20,402 nucleotides of DNA from Coptodactyla brooksi (Eukaryota > Arthropoda > Insecta > Coleoptera > Scarabaeidae), in contig JAWQRM010000691.1 in NCBI GenBank assembly GCA_033557675.1, positions 1-20,402 of the forward strand, in the 5' to 3' direction. The notes under the pieces were generated by a model. The model made no database searches, was not told where the DNA came from, and saw nothing but the letters and a program-made list of their open reading frames with translations. The position numbers were made by a program, and so were the translations under genes. Shown one piece after another: positions 17,675 through 20,402 of the stretch (position 1 is its first letter; every line of letters begins with the position of its first letter).

Positions 17675-18960
17675 CATATTATGTTAGATAAAAATTTCTC
17701 AATGATTTGGGAAAAATATCTATGTTAAATTTTTGAAAATTACAATATTATTTGACAGGTTAAATAATAGTTTGTCTCATTTCAATAAGTCTTTTATAGT
17801 GATCAGGTTACATTCTGTGATTCAATTAAATGCAATATTGATTATAGAAGTCCAATACCTTAAAAATATAAATATATCTAATGCACTATTAATTTATTTA
17901 CACACTCATCATATCCATGTTGCTTTTATATATAAACGGTTCAAAAATATCCCTATAATTATGCAATATCTTGTACACTATACTTTTTTCAGATCCAAAA
18001 TAGAATGAAATACGTTGATGGGTTAAATTATGTACGCGTATCATGTTTTATACACGCAGCATAACGCTATGTTGCGTGTATAAAAAAAGTTGCTACATTT
18101 AGCACCTTTAGCACCTTATACTATATCTATATTATTCGATAAAAGTTTAAATGAATGACCTCTACATTGAATCAACAGAACCACACATTGTTTAGTTTTG
18201 CAGAATATGATACTTTCAAAAAACAATCAAATACAGACTATAGTATAAAAAAAGACTATAACCTATGATTTAACTTGTTAAATATCTGTACTAATTTGCA
18301 TCAAAATGTTCTACAATTAAATATTTCGTTTTTTTGATTTTTACAAAACAATCACATAAATTACATGGTGCTTATATTGAACAATGATTGAATTTTATTT
18401 TGTGAGACGGAACCTAATAATGTTTGTTATCATCAAACAAATTAATTTAGCTAAATAAGTGTTTTTATTAAGATACTACCATTTGTAAGGTCCTACCTAT
18501 TGATTAGTATTGTAAATAATGTGCAATTTGAAATTATACAATGTGAATGATTACTTGTAATAACAAGAACTTCTAATGCTATATATTAGTAATATATGAA
18601 TATGTATAACAAATCATTAACCTATTTTTATTTTATGAAATACCCACAGCCATGAACACGAACAAAGTAAAACAAATCATACTCGAATGATGACGCCTAC
18701 AACAATTTTTGTTCGCAAAAATATTAGGGTAAAATTTTTATAAATTCCGAGATATTTAGAGCTTTTTTAGCTTAAAAATGTATCACACCACATCAAGGCG
18801 TCATGGATATAAATATAATTTGTCAACCCTGTATGAAACCAATAACCATTTTGCTCCCCAAAAATTTACGGGAAGGTATTTTATAAAAACAATTGCCTAC
18901 TGTGCATTTGTAAACTCATCAACTATTTTCAAGAGTGCAACTAAGTACTCCGAGAACGTA
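17675..18960. other. AT-rich stretch, no gene seen; one strong hairpin
   Basis: The frames at 17733-18008 and 18778-18990 have no recognisable domain and are composed of Ile, Asn, Tyr and Lys codons typical of chance frames in AT-rich DNA. A 9-base inverted repeat ATGACGCCT/AGGCGTCAT flanks about 100 bases near 18690-18805. Confidence 0.45.
18046..18085. repeat. 18-base palindrome, full form of the dispersed motif
   Basis: TTTTATACACGCAGCATA (18046-18063) and TATGTTGCGTGTATAAAA (18068-18085) are complementary with one mismatch (a G-T pair in RNA) and a 4-base loop. The right arm matches the GCTATGTTGCRTG-ATAAA motif found near d4, which suggests that those copies are one-sided remnants of a palindromic repeat. 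Confidence 0.9.
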
Positions 18961-20025
18961 ATCCGCGATCCAGTACAACCGATCAAATGAATATACAGTA
19001 AGTACAAAAATAAAAAAAGTAAAAACAGCAAAAGACAACAATGTGAAACGTGGTGACAGAGTGAAGCCGCCTCGGGATGTTTTCTTGGTCCACTTCTCTT
19101 TTAATATAATTTTTGGCTTAAATCGTTTATCAAATCGCTACATACTTTGTTGAACTCCATCTCTAAAAAAATAACATAGTATTAGCCCCTAGGAGTAGAG
19201 TTCAATATACAAACTTGCAGTCCGTACGTCAAACTTTACGCATAAGAACTAATATTACATTAATTTTTCACTATATCTAAGACTATTCACTATATTATTG
19301 ACTTCTATTATATTCCATTAGTATATTACCACGTTTAGTAAAATTAATTGAAAGGAGAACTAGGGATAACAATTAGAAAAGAAAACTTACTTGCTGCAAA
19401 CTACCGTTCAATCATTCAATGTATAGATTTTGTTTTAAGATCACACTGGTCACTGAATTATGTGAAAATTAAATTTTAACATCTAGTAAATAATACAGGA
19501 TGATCATTTAATTTAACTGATGCTACAAAAAGGGGTAGTTAGGAAAAGAAGACTTGTTTTGATCTATGTATGTCATTGTAACTAAACAAATAACAGCATT
19601 GTGCCAAAACAATATGTAAACAGCTTTTAGTTAAAACTATTATTGCAACAAATAGGAAAATGTTTCTAAGATGTGTATCCAGATCTTTGCTGATACTTTT
19701 TCATATTTCCTTTATTCCATTCTTCTTTTTTAATTTTAAAAGGAAATCATTGTTACTTTAGCAAAACATTGCAGCAATAAAATAAATATGCAATTTACTA
19801 TTTGAATTGTGTTTATCACACTAAAGTAAGGTTTGAATGCAAAAACAATAATGGTTTTTTTATAATTAAAATGGTACTTAATTGAACTACTAGAACAATG
19901 TCATTTTCTGCGATGCATAGGTTGATAGGTTGCGGACCAATAAAGAATGTCAAAATGTTTCTACTTTTTGGGAACTTTTTCAACATTTCCACAGAAGTGC
20001 TTGTTTCAAATCGGGTTTGTAAGCT
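18961..20025. other. Mostly noncoding; one GC-richer patch and one transposon-end-like motif
   Basis: At 19040-19165 the minus strand has a good acceptor (CTAATACTATG, then TTATTTTTTTAG) followed by AGATGGAGTTCAAC and a short frame MEFNKVCSDLINDLSQKLY ending in TAA. Beyond it lies a GC-richer patch (GCCGCCTCGGGATG on plus). I cannot assign it. At about 19497 ACAGGATGATCATTTAATTT resembles a transposon tip, but no partner was seen. The frames at 19816-20031 and 19898-20167 look like chance and run into the MITE that follows. Confidence 0.35.
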
Positions 20026-20233
20026 AAACAATTCTCACTGCTATACCGAAATTGGTAAACAATTACTCGACGAATGTTTTGCTAACCAAGGTAGCATCAT
20101 CAGGAATGATGAGACTGTCATCACCGTTTGCTTTCTTTTTTGGAAAGTCTTTCATCGCTGCTGGTGATGCTAACTTGGTTAGCGAAGCGTGCATTGAGCA
20201 GTTCCGATTTTGGTGTAGTAGTGACAATTGTTT
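20026..20233. mobile_element. MITE, AAACAATTGTCAC family, second copy (208 bases)
   Basis: The left arm runs from AAACAATTCTCACTGCTATA through GCTAACCAAGGTAGCATCAT to about 20105. The right arm, reversed, runs from AAACAATTGTCACTACTACA through GCTAACCAAGTTAGCATCAC. The arms align over about 78 bases. The outer 25 bases are shared with the MITE at 11171-11347 and the solo arm at 3700, while the inner arms differ. The small plus frames over it (19898-20167, 20052-20285) are artefacts of the arms. Confidence 0.88.
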
Positions 20234-20402
20234 GACTTCGTTACGAATTACAGTTACATTTTATATAACGATTAATACAATCTGAAAATAGCATGCCTAC
20301 CTTAAGAAATTATACAGGTGGCTCACATAAGCGAATTTCTTCTCTAACTCCACTATTATTTCGTTTAGAAAAAAATTTTCATGTGAAAGTTGCACTACAT
20401 CA

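Noticed and set aside
20052..20285. 77-codon frame at the right edge
   Set aside because: It lies on the inverted arms of the MITE and shows no domain.
1..20402. CRISPR array, tRNA, rRNA, bacterial operon or prophage
   Set aside because: No regularly spaced repeats, cloverleaf, rRNA motif or prokaryotic gene arrangement was seen. Splice sites, the d4 exons and insect transposons indicate a eukaryotic nuclear genome.

Overview
The window looks like nuclear DNA of an arthropod, most likely an insect. It is strongly AT-rich with sparse coding sequence, GT-AG introns, and relics of insect-type Tc1/mariner transposases, LINE tails and MITEs. No operons, Shine-Dalgarno sites or bacterial-style genes are visible. 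The closest recognisable host gene is an invertebrate d4/DPF-type double PHD finger gene.

Host genes. The last two coding exons of a d4 (ubi-d4/DPF family) gene lie on the minus strand at 9568-9680 and 8574-8699. They encode the end of PHD finger 1 and all of PHD finger 2, followed by a stop codon. The exons before them were not found in the remaining 10.7 kb to the right. Most of the right half is therefore probably one very long d4 intron or a far-upstream region. Inside it, on the opposite strand, sits an apparently intact intronless gene of 197 codons (11848-12441), with a polyadenylation signal 19 bases after its stop and a MITE just upstream of its start. At 1896-1961 a short CpG-bearing stretch looks like a minus-strand promoter and leader exon of a gene lying off the left edge; this is only a candidate.

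Mobile DNA, left part. A broken insect Tc3/IS630-like transposase lies at 150-997. A triplicated and partly inverted repeat lies at 2640-3690. A mariner element with both terminal repeats lies at 3870-4952; the middle of its transposase has been replaced by about three tandem copies of a 150-base unit that appears to derive from the transposase itself. A second broken Tc1/mariner-superfamily transposase lies at 6678-7290.

Mobile DNA, right part. LINE tails lie at 9745-9890 and 11085-11550, the second split by a MITE (11171-11347). A related MITE lies at 20026-20233 and a solo arm of the same family at 3700. Other MITEs lie at 11663-11809 and 17126-17674. A fragment of a repeat-associated open reading frame lies at 14653-14787. 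A cluster of small palindromes surrounds the d4 3' exons.

The rest is AT-rich sequence in which I see no gene. I found no CRISPR array, rRNA, tRNA or prophage, and no convincing new multi-gene system. The most unusual structures are the mariner with self-derived tandem repeats, the indel-free reading frame shared by three copies of the 2.6-3.7 kb repeat, and two mutually exclusive perfect hairpins in the d4 intron.
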